A model generated the notes under the pieces. It did no database searches. It saw only the letters and a program-made list of their open reading frames with translations, and was not told where the DNA came from. Below, piece by piece: positions 8,671 to 16,760 of a DNA stretch of 47,616 nt. The position numbers and the translations under genes are program-made. Source of the DNA: Pseudomonas sp. C1C7 (GTDB taxonomy: Bacteria; Pseudomonadota; Gammaproteobacteria; Pseudomonadales; Pseudomonadaceae); the NCBI RefSeq assembly GCF_013359595.1, contig NZ_JABFMP010000044.1, positions 1 through 47,616 on the forward strand, read 5' to 3'. Position 1 is the stretch's first letter. Every line of letters begins with the position of its first letter.

Positions 8671-8753
8671 TTCGCGAGCAAACCCGCTCCCACACTTGAT
8701 CGAGTTTCTTCAGGTTGAACACCGTCGAATGTGGGAGCGGGCTTGCTCGCGAA
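8671..8753. repeat. REP palindrome between mtlD and mtlY
   Basis: CGCGAGCAAACCCGCTCCCACA at the left is inverted at the right as TGTGGGAGCGGGCTTGCTCGCG, with about 34 bases between. A reading frame into mtlY runs through the right arm but is not coding. Confidence 0.88.
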
Positions 8754-8793
8754 TGGCTTCACCGAGATTGAACTGACACACCAGGGGCTCCTC

Positions 8794-10290
8794 ATGGCAA
8801 CCCAACAACTCTTCCTCGGCATCGACTGCGGCACACAGGGCACCAAGGCCCTGATTCTCGACGCCCAAAGCGGTCAGGTCCTGGGCCAGGGCGCCGCCGC
8901 GCACAAGATGATCAGCGGCGCCAATGGCCGGCGCGAGCAGGACACGGCGCAATGGATCGAGGCATTCACCCTCGCCACCCGCCGCGCCTTGCTGGCCGCC
9001 AACGTTGACGGCCAGGACATCCTCGGCGTCGGCGTCTCCGGCCAGCAGCACGGCCTGGTCCTGCTCGACGATCAGGGCCAGGTCCTGCGCCCGGCCAAGC
9101 TCTGGTGCGACACCGAAACCACCGCACAAAACGACCGCCTGCTGCACCACCTGGGCGGCGAGCAAGGTTCGCTGGAGCGCCTGGGCGTGGTCATCGCCCC
9201 CGGCTACACCGTCTCGAAACTGCTGTGGACCAAGGAACAGCACCCCGAGATCTTCTCGCGCATCGCCCGCATCCTGCTGCCCCACGACTACCTGAACTTC
9301 TGGCTCACCGGCCGCAGTTGCAGCGAATACGGCGATGCCTCGGGCACCGGCTATTTCAACGTGCGCAGCCGTCAGTGGGACCTGCAGTTGCTGCGCCACA
9401 TCGATCCCGGCGGACGCCTGCAAGCGGCATTGCCGGAGTTGATCGACGCTCAGGCCGTCGTCGGCACCGTGTTGCCGGAAATTGCCCGGCATCTGGGCAT
9501 CAACCCGCAAGCCCAAGTGTCCAGCGGCGGCGGCGACAACATGATGGGCGCCATCGGCACCGGCAACATTCAGCCCGGCGCGATCACCATGAGCCTCGGT
9601 TCGTCCGGCACGGTGTACGCCTATGCCGACTCGCCGAAAGTCAGCATGGATGCGGCGGTCGCGACCTTCTGCTCGTCCACCGGCGGCTGGCTGCCGCTGA
9701 TCTGCACCATGAACCTGACCAACGCCACCGGTGCGATTCGCGAATTGCTCGATCTGGATCTCGACAGTTTCAACGATCTGGTGGCCCAGGCGCCCATCGG
9801 CTCCGAAGGCGTGAGCGTGCTGCCATTCCTCAACGGCGAACGCGTCCCGGCCCTGCCCCACGCCACCGGCAGCCTCCACGGCCTGACCATGAGCAACCTG
9901 ACCCGGGCGAACCTGTGCCGGGCCGTGGTCGAAGGCACTACCTTCGGATTGCGTTACGGACTGGACCTGCTGCGTCACAATGGCTTACAAAGCCGCAGCA
10001 TCTGCCTGATCGGCGGTGGCTCGAAAAGCCCAGTGTGGCGACAGATCGTCGCCGACATCATGGATACGCCGGTGATCTGCACCGAACAGAGTGAAGCCGC
10101 TGCCCTCGGCGCGGCGATTCAGGCGGCGTGGTGCACGGCTCGGTCAAACGGACAGGCAGAAAGCCTGCAGGCGCTGTGCGAGCGTTGCGTCAAACTAGAT
10201 GCTGCCAGCGAAACCCGACCGATTGCCGAGAATGTGGCCGCCGCGCAACAGGCCTACGAACGCTACCGACAGCATGTCGCAACCCTTTGA
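8794..10290 (+). CDS. mtlY: Xylulokinase
   Basis: This 498-residue FGGY-family kinase phosphorylates D-xylulose formed from arabitol by MtlD, feeding the pentose phosphate pathway. The N-terminal phosphate-binding loop is GIDCGTQGTKALILD. SGQQHGLV and WCDTET mark the sugar site, and the C-terminal half has MSLGSSGTVYAY and IGGGSKSPVWRQI for ATP binding. The start is ATG 8794; the reading frame extends to 8731 only through the REP repeat. mtlZ follows after 7 bases. The gene is also called xylB. Confidence 0.92.
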   Translation: MATQQLFLGIDCGTQGTKALILDAQSGQVLGQGAAAHKMISGANGRREQDTAQWIEAFTLATRRALLAANVDGQDILGVGVSGQQHGLVLLDDQGQVLRPAKLWCDTETTAQNDRLLHHLGGEQGSLERLGVVIAPGYTVSKLLWTKEQHPEIFSRIARILLPHDYLNFWLTGRSCSEYGDASGTGYFNVRSRQWDLQLLRHIDPGGRLQAALPELIDAQAVVGTVLPEIARHLGINPQAQVSSGGGDNMMGAIGTGNIQPGAITMSLGSSGTVYAYADSPKVSMDAAVATFCSSTGGWLPLICTMNLTNATGAIRELLDLDLDSFNDLVAQAPIGSEGVSVLPFLNGERVPALPHATGSLHGLTMSNLTRANLCRAVVEGTTFGLRYGLDLLRHNGLQSRSICLIGGGSKSPVWRQIVADIMDTPVICTEQSEAAALGAAIQAAWCTARSNGQAESLQALCERCVKLDAASETRPIAENVAAAQQAYERYRQHVATL

Positions 10291-10297
10291 AGAGTGA

Positions 10298-11248
10298 ATG
10301 AATATGTATCTGGTGTGTGGCGAAGCGCTGTTCGATTTTTTCAGTGACAACGACGCCAGCGGTCTGGCTTCGCAGGTGAACTTTAAGGCGATCGCTGGCG
10401 GCTCGCCGTTCAACGTTGCCGTGGGCCTGCGACGCCTGGGCGTGGACGCGGCGCTGTTTGCCGGGCTGTCCACCGATTATCTGGGTCGGCGTCTGCTCAA
10501 GGTGTTGCAGGACGAAAACGTGCGAACCGACTACCTGCTGGATTGTGCGGCGCCTACCACCCTTGCGATGGTCGCGCTGGGCGCCAATGGCTCGCCACAG
10601 TACAGCTTTCGTGGCGAAGGCTGCGCGGATCGGCAGTTGAAGCCCGAGCACCTGCCGACCCTGGGGCCTGAGGTGCGTGGCTTGCACTTCGGTTCGTTTT
10701 CGCTGGTGGTGCAGCCGATTGCCGACACCCTGCTGGCCCTGGTACGGCGGGAAAGCGGCCAGCGCCTGATCAGCCTCGATCCGAACGTTCGGCTCAATCC
10801 GCAGCCGGACATCGAACTGTGGCGTTCGCGCATTGACTCGCTGGTCGAGCATGCGGACCTGATCAAGGTCAGCGACGAGGATTTGCACCTGCTGTGTCTT
10901 GACCAGGAGCCGGCGCAGGTGATCGAGGGCTGGTTGCAGCACCGCTGTCAGGTGGTGTTCCTGACCCGTGGTGGCGATGGTGCGACGGTGTTCAGCCGTG
11001 CCCATGGCGCGTGGTCGGTACCGGCACAACCGGTGCAGATCGCCGACACCGTGGGCGCCGGCGATACCTTCCAGGCGGCGCTGATTGCCTGGCTGACCGA
11101 GCAACAGCTGGATTCGGTGGAGGGCGTGCGACAGCTCAGTCGCCAGCAGATCGACGACATGGCCCGATTCGCCGTCCGCGCCGCGGCGCTGACCTGCGGC
11201 AAGACCGGGCCGGATTTGCCTTATCGGCATCAGCTGGATATTCGCTGA
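10298..11248 (+). CDS. mtlZ: Fructokinase, PfkB family
   Basis: This 316-residue kinase should phosphorylate fructose released from mannitol or glucitol by MtlD. PfkB-family landmarks are present: AGGSPFNVAVGLRRLG at the N-terminus and DTVGAGDTFQAAL with the catalytic Asp near the C-terminus. Translation may begin at ATG 10298 or at ATG 10304; a GAAGAG lies close upstream of both. It is the last gene of the operon and is followed by a REP element. Together MtlE-K import the polyol, MtlD oxidises it, and MtlY/MtlZ trap the ketose as a phosphate ester. Confidence 0.92.
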   Translation: MNMYLVCGEALFDFFSDNDASGLASQVNFKAIAGGSPFNVAVGLRRLGVDAALFAGLSTDYLGRRLLKVLQDENVRTDYLLDCAAPTTLAMVALGANGSPQYSFRGEGCADRQLKPEHLPTLGPEVRGLHFGSFSLVVQPIADTLLALVRRESGQRLISLDPNVRLNPQPDIELWRSRIDSLVEHADLIKVSDEDLHLLCLDQEPAQVIEGWLQHRCQVVFLTRGGDGATVFSRAHGAWSVPAQPVQIADTVGAGDTFQAALIAWLTEQQLDSVEGVRQLSRQQIDDMARFAVRAAALTCGKTGPDLPYRHQLDIR

Positions 11249-11288
11249 CCTCAATCCCACAGTTGATCTGTGGTGTTGCACAGAATCC

Positions 11289-11368
11289 TGTAGGCGCTGC
11301 CGAAGGCTGCGATCTTTTGATCTTGCTTCTAAAAGATCGCAGCCTCGTTTCACTCGACAGCTCCTGCA
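11289..11368. repeat. REP-type element after mtlZ
   Basis: GCTGCCGAAGGCTGCGATCT is followed by an inverted AAAAGATCGCAGCCTCG and CAGCTCCTGCA. Its place just after the last mtl gene suggests it ends or protects the operon transcript. Confidence 0.85.
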
Positions 11369-11399
11369 CGGAATCGGTGGTACGTCGCAAAACCCTGTA

Positions 11400-11477
11400 A
11401 TGGTCGTCAACGATGACGCTGGCAGCCTGACACCCCGCGATGTCCGTGCCTCCATCGCGAGCAAGCTCGCTCCTACA
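11400..11477. repeat. REP-type element carrying a porin stop codon
   Basis: ATGGTCGTCAACGATGACGC is followed by CATCGCGAGCAAGCTCGCTC and CTACA. It is a half of the large unit seen whole at 17609-17710. The TAG stop of the minus-strand porin gene lies in the TGTAGGAGCGAGC arm. Confidence 0.8.
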
Positions 11478-12774
11478 AAATCGAAAAGTTGTAGCTCACG
11501 ATCAACCGCGTCTCATCCACATCCCGCGCAAACTGCGCATAGTTGGTCCGGTACGTCGCATTGCGCAACCGCAGGCTGACATCCTTGAACGTCCCGCCCT
11601 GCACCACGTACTTCAACTCGCTGTCACGCTCCCATTCTTTACCTTCCTGATCACTGCCTGGCACCTTGATGTGATCGCCGTTCACATAACGGGTCATGAA
11701 TGTCAGGCCGTTGAGGCCGATGCCCTTGAAGTCATAGTCATAACGCAACTGCCACGAACGCTCCTGGGCCGCGGCGAAGTCGTTGACCTGCACGTAGTTG
11801 ACCAGGTACGGGTTGGTGCCATCCAGATACGGCATCGAGTTGTCGCCGTTCATGCGCTGCCAGCCGGCGCTGAAGGTATGGCCACTGATGGCATAGGCCA
11901 GCATCCCGCTCAGGGCACGGTTGTCGATGGACCCGGCCTTGGCCGCACCGCTGTCGGCACTTTTGAGCAGGCGCAGATCGGCCTTGAGCACCCCGCCGCC
12001 CAACGGCTGGTTGCCGAGCAATCCCACGAAGTGCTGGCGGTAAATGTCTTCCAGCTCGGCGTAGTGATACTGCGCGGTCAGCCGGTCATTGAGCTTGTAG
12101 TCAAAACCGTACATGTCGAAGTGATCGGCTGTGATGTTGCAGGCATAACGCTTGTTCTTGCAGTGCACGCGGATGTCCTGGGCATCGGTGGAATCCCGGG
12201 CGGTGTACTTGTCCAGGCGCGCGGCCATGAACGTCAGGTCGTTGACCTCCTTGGAGGTGAGCATGGCGCCGTTGAACATGGTCGGCAGCAGGCGCCCATC
12301 GTTGTATTTGAGCAGCGGCACATCCGGCAACAGCGCGCCGTACTTCAACACGCTTCGGGAAACCCGGACCTTGGCCGTCAGCCCCAGCTTGCTGTATTCA
12401 TCCGCTGAACCACGGGGATTGCTGCCGCTGGACGGCAGCAGGCCACTGTTGCTGCTGTCCGGGCTGGAATCGAGCTTGATCCCCAGCATGCCCAACGCAT
12501 CGACACCAAAGCCCACCGTGCCTTCGGTGTAGCCCGATTGCACATTGAGAATGAAACCCTGAGCCGACTCCTCACGCTTTGAAGCGCCCTGTTCATTGGA
12601 CGTGTGCCCGTCACGAAAATCGCGATTGAAATAGATCGTGCGCGATTCGAGATTGGCCTTGCTGTCTTCGATGAAACCGCTGGCCTGGATCGATCCGGCA
12701 AAACCTGCGCACAGCACGACAGCGCCGAAGCCCAGAGACTGGCGCGCGAGGATCAAGCTAAAGGGGGGACGCAT
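11473..12774 (-). CDS. Outer-membrane porin, OprD family
   Basis: This 433-residue outer-membrane porin probably passes small nutrients such as amino acids, sugars or organic acids. After a signal peptide (cleavage after SIQA near residue 30) the mature start has SGFIEDSKANLESRTIYFNR, the hallmark of the OprD family. The end, DETRLIVSYNFSIL, is a final beta strand. I set the start at the ATG complementary to 12772-12774, before the signal peptide; an in-frame start at 12834 adds an unlikely leader. The stop codon is supplied by a REP element. It is convergent with the mtl operon, but nothing shows it belongs to polyol uptake. The exact substrate class is not readable. Confidence 0.85.
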   Translation of the reverse strand: MRPPFSLILARQSLGFGAVVLCAGFAGSIQASGFIEDSKANLESRTIYFNRDFRDGHTSNEQGASKREESAQGFILNVQSGYTEGTVGFGVDALGMLGIKLDSSPDSSNSGLLPSSGSNPRGSADEYSKLGLTAKVRVSRSVLKYGALLPDVPLLKYNDGRLLPTMFNGAMLTSKEVNDLTFMAARLDKYTARDSTDAQDIRVHCKNKRYACNITADHFDMYGFDYKLNDRLTAQYHYAELEDIYRQHFVGLLGNQPLGGGVLKADLRLLKSADSGAAKAGSIDNRALSGMLAYAISGHTFSAGWQRMNGDNSMPYLDGTNPYLVNYVQVNDFAAAQERSWQLRYDYDFKGIGLNGLTFMTRYVNGDHIKVPGSDQEGKEWERDSELKYVVQGGTFKDVSLRLRNATYRTNYAQFARDVDETRLIVSYNFSIL

Positions 12775-13117
12775 GAGAACTCCAACAGGGCTGCATTCAC
12801 ACCAGGGCGAACGCAGCCAGAAACAGCCTCGCACCGAACCTGTAACGGACCGGAGGAAGCGAAAACGCGGGGTGAGCAGCCATCATCGCAGAGGGCGCGC
12901 CGGCGCTGCAGACGACTTTAGTAGGGTTTTGTCCGCCGGACGGTAGTGGCAAATGCGACAGGTGGCACGCCGATGGCTTAACGGAAGTTTAATCGTGGCC
13001 TTAAATGATGAATGGACCGCACGCCTTCAGTGCTTTCGGATGCCATCGCTCTGTTGACCAGTGCGGCAAGTTCGACGCCACGTCGAACCCACCTTTGCCT
13101 GCATTGGAGATTGCCTC
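12775..13117. other. Intergenic region between the porin and the DUF2790 gene
   Basis: This 343-base stretch between divergent genes should hold both promoters. The clearest element is a hairpin or operator at 13070-13088 (GTTCGACG, CCA, CGTCGAAC). The ribosome binding site of the right-hand gene (GGAGA) is near 13106. I see no further gene. Confidence 0.5.
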
Positions 13118-13390
13118 ATGAACTCACGCGCCCTGCTGCTTTGCGCCGCCCTCGCCTGCACGCCGTTTGCCGCCATGGCCCAGACCGGCGACACCAACAC
13201 CTCCTCGGCCATACCCTCCTACCACTACGGCATGCCGCTGCACGTCGGCAAGGTCATCGCCCTGTCCGAGCCCGACACGCTGGACTGCGAGGTGGTCACC
13301 GCAACCATGCAATACATCGACACCCAGACCGGCAAACCGACAGAGCTTGCCTATAGAAAACTTTCCTACGCATGCAGTTATCAAAACTGA
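13118..13390 (+). CDS. DUF2790 family secreted protein
   Basis: This 90-residue protein is of unknown function. A signal peptide ends after AAMA near residue 23. The mature part has the signature of the Pseudomonas DUF2790 family: YHYGMPLHVGKVIALSEP, then a Cys-Glu-Val-Val-Thr-Ala-Thr block, and the end LAYRKLSYACSYQN. The two cysteines (in DCEVVTA and YACSYQ) may form a disulfide in the periplasm. ATG 13118 has GGAGA upstream. The family is common in the genus, often in several copies. Confidence 0.8.
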   Translation: MNSRALLLCAALACTPFAAMAQTGDTNTSSAIPSYHYGMPLHVGKVIALSEPDTLDCEVVTATMQYIDTQTGKPTELAYRKLSYACSYQN

Positions 13391-13424
13391 CTGAATCGTC
13401 TGAAATAGCACCTTGCAGTATTCG

Positions 13425-13464
13425 AGTGAGGGTTCTGACGCTATGCTCTAGCGCCACCCTCACT
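13425..13464 (+). other. Two-stem hairpin before a membrane-protein gene
   Basis: AGTGAGGGT at 13425-13433 pairs with ACCCTCACT at 13456-13464, and inside it CGCTA pairs with TAGCG around TGCTC. It ends a few bases before the AAGGA of the next gene. It may be a terminator for the gene on its left or a control element for the gene on its right. Confidence 0.45.
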
Positions 13465-13480
13465 GCCGCAAGGATCAGCT

Positions 13481-13876
13481 ATGCAGTTTTCGTTCAGGAC
13501 GTTGTCTACTTTCACCGCCGCACTTTGTTTGTTTCTCGCGCTTGTCTGGGGCTTCGCGCCCGACCGGATCCTGGCCAGCTGGGATATCGAATACTCCCTC
13601 GCTTCCGGCCTCATTTCACGACGCATGGCCGTGCTGTTCATGGTCCTTGCCCTGATGTTCTTTCTGCTGCGTAACGAAGCGCAATCCCAAACCCGCAATG
13701 CACTGAGCAATGCCTTCATGATTGGCTGCTGGGGACTGGCGATACTGGGCTTCGGCGAATGGCTCAATGGCCATGCCGGTCCAGGCATTCTGGTTGCGGT
13801 GGGCGTCGAACTGGCGCTGGGCCTGGCATTTTTCCAGACCCGGCGCGTGTCGGTCGAACTTGAAACCTTGACCTGA
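13481..13876 (+). CDS. Small integral membrane protein of unknown function
   Basis: The 131-residue product has about four hydrophobic helices: near residues 8-25, 47-63, 79-92 and 103-118. Charged loops include RRMAVLF and LLRNEAQSQTRN. I do not recognise a named family with certainty; it resembles small conserved DoxX-like or DUF-type membrane proteins. AAGGATC lies just upstream of ATG 13481, directly after a hairpin. It is convergent with the DUF1652 gene, whose stop lies 9 bases away. Confidence 0.7.
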   Translation: MQFSFRTLSTFTAALCLFLALVWGFAPDRILASWDIEYSLASGLISRRMAVLFMVLALMFFLLRNEAQSQTRNALSNAFMIGCWGLAILGFGEWLNGHAGPGILVAVGVELALGLAFFQTRRVSVELETLT

Positions 13877-13885
13877 AACCGCGAA

Positions 13886-14158
13886 TCAAAGCGCCTTGCG
13901 CATCGCCGGGCTGTGTGCCGGGACAACGTATTGCTGTTGCATCTCGGTGCGCAGTTCAGCAATCAGATTGTTGATTTCCCGACAGCCTGTGAGGCGCTGG
14001 GCATCGATGCCCGTCCTTAACAGATCAAGCTGATCCGTTTCCCCATTGGCATACACTTTTACGGTCATGGACAAGTCAGGCGACAGCGTGCATTGGCAGC
14101 GTTTCGGCAAAAAACTGCTCTCAATGATGTTGCGAAGTTCCAAGGCAGAAAGAAACAT
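13886..14158 (-). CDS. DUF1652 family protein
   Basis: This 90-residue cytoplasmic protein starts MFLSALELRNIIESSFLPKR, followed by CQCTLSPDLSMTVKVY. This matches the Pseudomonas DUF1652 family, of unknown function. The ATG complementary to 14156-14158 is preceded on its strand by AGGAGAGG, a strong ribosome binding site; the frame reaches 14191 without such support. Confidence 0.75.
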   Translation of the reverse strand: MFLSALELRNIIESSFLPKRCQCTLSPDLSMTVKVYANGETDQLDLLRTGIDAQRLTGCREINNLIAELRTEMQQQYVVPAHSPAMRKAL

Positions 14159-14318
14159 GGCGAACCTCTCCTTAATAAAACTGCCAAACAATTATCGGCA
14201 CTGACTCGTTTGTTATCCCGGCCAGCTCAAGAAAGCTAGAGCATAATTCATGCCTTGAATTTCGCCGTGCAGCTCATCGGTAAATCAACGGGTTAACCAC
14301 AAGAAGATCGAATAGCCA

Positions 14319-14471
14319 TCATGCAAATTGCAAAAAGGCCGAAAAGAATCGTGCAATGTGCATCAGGCTGAAGTTTTCGCCGGCATCGGGATTGCTGAAC
14401 AGCAGCACCTCGGCGTCCAGCCGCTCGACGGCGTGCAAGGCGCCATCGGCCAATTGAAAGCTCTTGATCAT
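14319..14471 (-). pseudogene. Remnant: 5' end of a membrane transporter gene (possibly CorA-like)
   Basis: The frame begins MIKSFQLADGALHAVERLD with AEVLLFSNPDAG and then runs into unrelated residues and a stop after 50 codons. The first ~35 residues resemble what I recall as the N-terminus of a Pseudomonas CorA-type divalent-cation transporter. If so, about 270 residues are missing. The match is from memory only. Confidence 0.35.
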
Positions 14472-14478
14472 CGATTGC

Positions 14479-14562
14479 TCACCAGGCCTGGCCGCGACGT
14501 TTGAGTTCCAGGCGACGCACGAACTCTTCCAGCACCAGGCCATACAGATCGTCCTGCAGCGG
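14479..14562 (-). pseudogene. Remnant: 3' end of an unidentified gene
   Basis: On the minus strand 27 codons read PLQDDLYGLVLEEFVRRLEL and then KRRGQAW and TGA, with good pseudomonad codon use. The frame is closed by a stop immediately upstream, at 14563-14565. Its end lies 7 bases before the ATG of the next remnant, as in a tight operon. I take it as the tail of a gene whose body was lost. Confidence 0.4.
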
Positions 14563-14566
14563 TCAT

Positions 14567-15013
14567 ATGAGTACGGTTTTTCGTTTGGCGGTGATGGGAG
14601 ATTTGCCTGAGTTACTGCGGTTGGAAGAGCAGTGTTTCAGCACGGATCGGCTAAGCCGTCGCAGTTTCCGCTGGATGATCGAAGGGGCCAACGGGCGGTT
14701 GCTGGTGGCCCGGTGCGGGGAGGAACTGGCAGGTTATGCGGTGGTGCTGTTTCATCGAAGCAGTTCTGTGGCGCGGCTGTATTCGCTTGCCATTGCCGAC
14801 CGGGCGCGGGGCAAGGGGTTGGGCAGAGGTTTGCTCGAACGCGTGGAGGCTTGTGCCCGGGAGCGCAAATGCGCCGATTTGCGGCTGGAAGTGCGGGTCG
14901 ACAATCCGGTGGCTATCGCCTTGTATGAGCGCAACGGTTACCGGCCATTCGGCTTGATCCCCGCTTTTTATCAGGACAACGTCGATGCATTGCGCATGAA
15001 CAAAACCCTGTAG
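14567..15013 (+). CDS. GNAT-family N-acetyltransferase
   Basis: This 148-residue protein should transfer acetyl from acetyl-CoA to an amine of unknown identity. The acetyl-CoA loop is RARGKGLGRGLLERVE near residue 84, followed by LRLEVRVDNPVAIALYERNG, typical of RimI-like GNAT enzymes. I chose ATG 14567 (MSTVFRLAV); ATG 14594 is too late for the first strand, and upstream codons overlap gene debris. No ribosome binding site is visible. Its upstream neighbour is degraded, so it may have lost its original operon. The TAG stop lies in the palindrome at 15009-15043. Confidence 0.78.
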   Translation: MSTVFRLAVMGDLPELLRLEEQCFSTDRLSRRSFRWMIEGANGRLLVARCGEELAGYAVVLFHRSSSVARLYSLAIADRARGKGLGRGLLERVEACARERKCADLRLEVRVDNPVAIALYERNGYRPFGLIPAFYQDNVDALRMNKTL

Positions 15014-15043
15014 GAGCTGCCGCAGCCTGCGGCAGCTCCTACA
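15009..15043. repeat. Perfect REP palindrome, probable two-way terminator
   Basis: TGTAGGAGCTGCCGCAG and its exact complement CTGCGGCAGCTCCTACA are separated by one base. It sits between the convergent acetyltransferase and aldose dehydrogenase genes and supplies the stop codon of the first. Confidence 0.85.
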
Positions 15044-15054
15044 CGGGAATGCGG

Positions 15055-16206
15055 TTACTTCAGGCCGACTCTGTAAAGCCCGCCATTGTCTTCGTCGGTC
15101 AGCACGTACAGATAACCATCCGGCCCCTGCCGCACATCGCGAATGCGCTTGTTCAACTCCCCCAGCAACCGCTCCTCATGAACCACCCGGTCTCCATCGA
15201 ACTGAAGGCGAATCAACTCCTGGCTCACCAGCGCGCCGATAAACGCGTTGTGTTGCCAGGCCTTGAAACGATCCCCGTCATAGAACGCCATGCCGCTCAC
15301 CCCCGGGGACTTCTCCCAGACATGATGCGGGTCGACGGTGCCCACGGCGGTTTTGCCCTTGGCTTCCGGGATCGGTTGGCCGGAATAGTTGATGCCGTGG
15401 GTGGCCAGCGGCCAACCGTAATTCTTGCCGCGCTCGATGATGTTGACCTCGTCGCCGCCACGGGGGCCGTGCTCGTTTTCCCAGAGCACCCCGTTCCACG
15501 GGTTGAGCGCCGCGCCCTGGGGGTTGCGCACACCGTAGGCCCAGATCTCGGGGCGCACCCCGGACTGGCCGACGAAGGGGTTGTCGTCCGGAACCTTGCC
15601 GTCCGGATAGATGCGCACGATCTTGCCTTGCAGCTTGTCCAGATCCTGGGCGGTCGGGCGGTCGTTGTTTTCACCCAGGGTGATGAACAGATAGCCATTG
15701 CGATCGAACACCAGCCGCGAGCCGAAATGGTTGCCCACCGACAGTTTCGGCTCCTGGCGGAAAATCACCTTGAAATTCCTCAGGCTCTTCAGGTCTTCGG
15801 ACAGCTGCCCACGGCCGACGGCAGTGCCGGCCGTGCCGCCCTCGCCCCCACCTTCGGCATAGGACAGGTAAACGGTGCGGTCCTGTTTGAACTCCGGCGA
15901 CAGCGCCACATCCAGCAAGCCGCCCTGCCCCTTGGCCCAGACCTTGGGCACGCCATCGATGGGCGCTGACAGCTTGCCGTCGACGCTCACCAGCCTCAGG
16001 TTGCCCGGCCGCTCGGTGACCAGCATGCCCTTGCGATCGGGCAGGAAAGCCAGCGCCCAGGGGTGTTCCAGGCCCTGGACGATGGGCGTCACTTCAAGGG
16101 TGCCCTGTTCGCTGTTCATTTCCTGGGAAGTGGCTGCAAGCGCAGGCAATGCAACGCCGGTCAACGCGGCGGCACAGAATGTGGCCAGAAGGGTTTTACG
16201 CAACAT
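15055..16206 (-). CDS. yliI: Soluble PQQ-dependent aldose sugar dehydrogenase
   Basis: This 383-residue periplasmic beta-propeller enzyme oxidises aldoses with PQQ as cofactor, in the YliI/Asd family. A signal peptide ends after PALA near residue 24. Family landmarks are LEHPWALAFLPD, GGLLDVALSPEF, NHFGSRLVFDRNGYL, VRNPQGAALNP, EHGPRGGDEVNII and the C-terminal RIRDVRQGPDGYLYVLTDED. The start follows a hydrophobic leader and no alternative is better. A proline-rich small gene lies 44 bases upstream on the same strand and may be co-transcribed. No PQQ biosynthesis genes are in the window. Confidence 0.9.
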   Translation of the reverse strand: MLRKTLLATFCAAALTGVALPALAATSQEMNSEQGTLEVTPIVQGLEHPWALAFLPDRKGMLVTERPGNLRLVSVDGKLSAPIDGVPKVWAKGQGGLLDVALSPEFKQDRTVYLSYAEGGGEGGTAGTAVGRGQLSEDLKSLRNFKVIFRQEPKLSVGNHFGSRLVFDRNGYLFITLGENNDRPTAQDLDKLQGKIVRIYPDGKVPDDNPFVGQSGVRPEIWAYGVRNPQGAALNPWNGVLWENEHGPRGGDEVNIIERGKNYGWPLATHGINYSGQPIPEAKGKTAVGTVDPHHVWEKSPGVSGMAFYDGDRFKAWQHNAFIGALVSQELIRLQFDGDRVVHEERLLGELNKRIRDVRQGPDGYLYVLTDEDNGGLYRVGLK

Positions 16207-16250
16207 GCACGATTCCTTTTGTCATGGGAGTGGCGAGGTTGCCCTGCCAC

Positions 16251-16592
16251 TCAATTGCGGGGCGGTGGATTGGGGATGAACCTTGGCGGGCTCGCGGGAG
16301 CCGGTTGGCTCTGAGGGTAGCGGTTGCCGATGCCACCGTTGTCCAGGGTCGGCGGACGTGGCACCGGCACGGTGTTGGGCCCGCGAACCGCCGGTGCGCT
16401 GGGCTGGGTGCCCTGCATGCTGTTGGGATTGGCGCGGCGGGTCGGGCTGTTATAGGGATTGTTGTTGCCGCTGTTGGGCAGACTCTGGGCAATCTGCAAC
16501 GTCATCGGCGGCGACAGATCTTGCGCCAGGACCTGCTGGCCGAGCACGCCGCTCAAGGCCAGCACAAAGGCGCCGGTTACGCATCGGTTCAT
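16251..16592 (-). CDS. Small secreted Pro/Asn-rich protein
   Basis: The 113-residue product begins with a signal peptide (MNRCVTGAFVLALSGVLG, cleavage after VLA near residue 23). The mature part is low-complexity, rich in Pro, Asn and Arg (RANPNSMQGTQPSAPAVRGP, then PPRFIPNPPPRN at the end). I recognise no domain; it is probably disordered in the periplasm. GGGGAGCC-like purines precede its ATG on the minus strand. Its 44-base spacing from the aldose dehydrogenase suggests a shared transcript. Confidence 0.6.
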   Translation of the reverse strand: MNRCVTGAFVLALSGVLGQQVLAQDLSPPMTLQIAQSLPNSGNNNPYNSPTRRANPNSMQGTQPSAPAVRGPNTVPVPRPPTLDNGGIGNRYPQSQPAPASPPRFIPNPPPRN

Positions 16593-16760
16593 GGGGAGCC
16601 TCTCGACGAATGCGTGGATAAGGACTTCGATATCACGCTACGCCCGGGGTTCGGATTTGTTAAACAAAACCTGTAACACGACATTTGCAGCGGCTGCACA
16701 CCGCTGAAACTTTTGCCCGAAGGCCAGGGTCACCAGAACATCACTTTCGAGTAAGCGACC

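Noticed and set aside
8731..8793. N-terminal extension MGAGLLANGF on the xylulokinase
   Set aside because: These codons are a REP arm; the same phrase appears wherever this repeat is read in that frame. The family start is at 8794.
6963..8846. A 627-codon open frame on the minus strand opposite mtlD
   Set aside because: It mirrors the codon structure of a well-supported enzyme gene, has low-complexity His/Gln/Arg-rich translation and no family motifs. It is an antisense shadow typical of high-GC genes, as are similar frames opposite mtlR, mtlE, ybiT, the chemoreceptor and NhaB.
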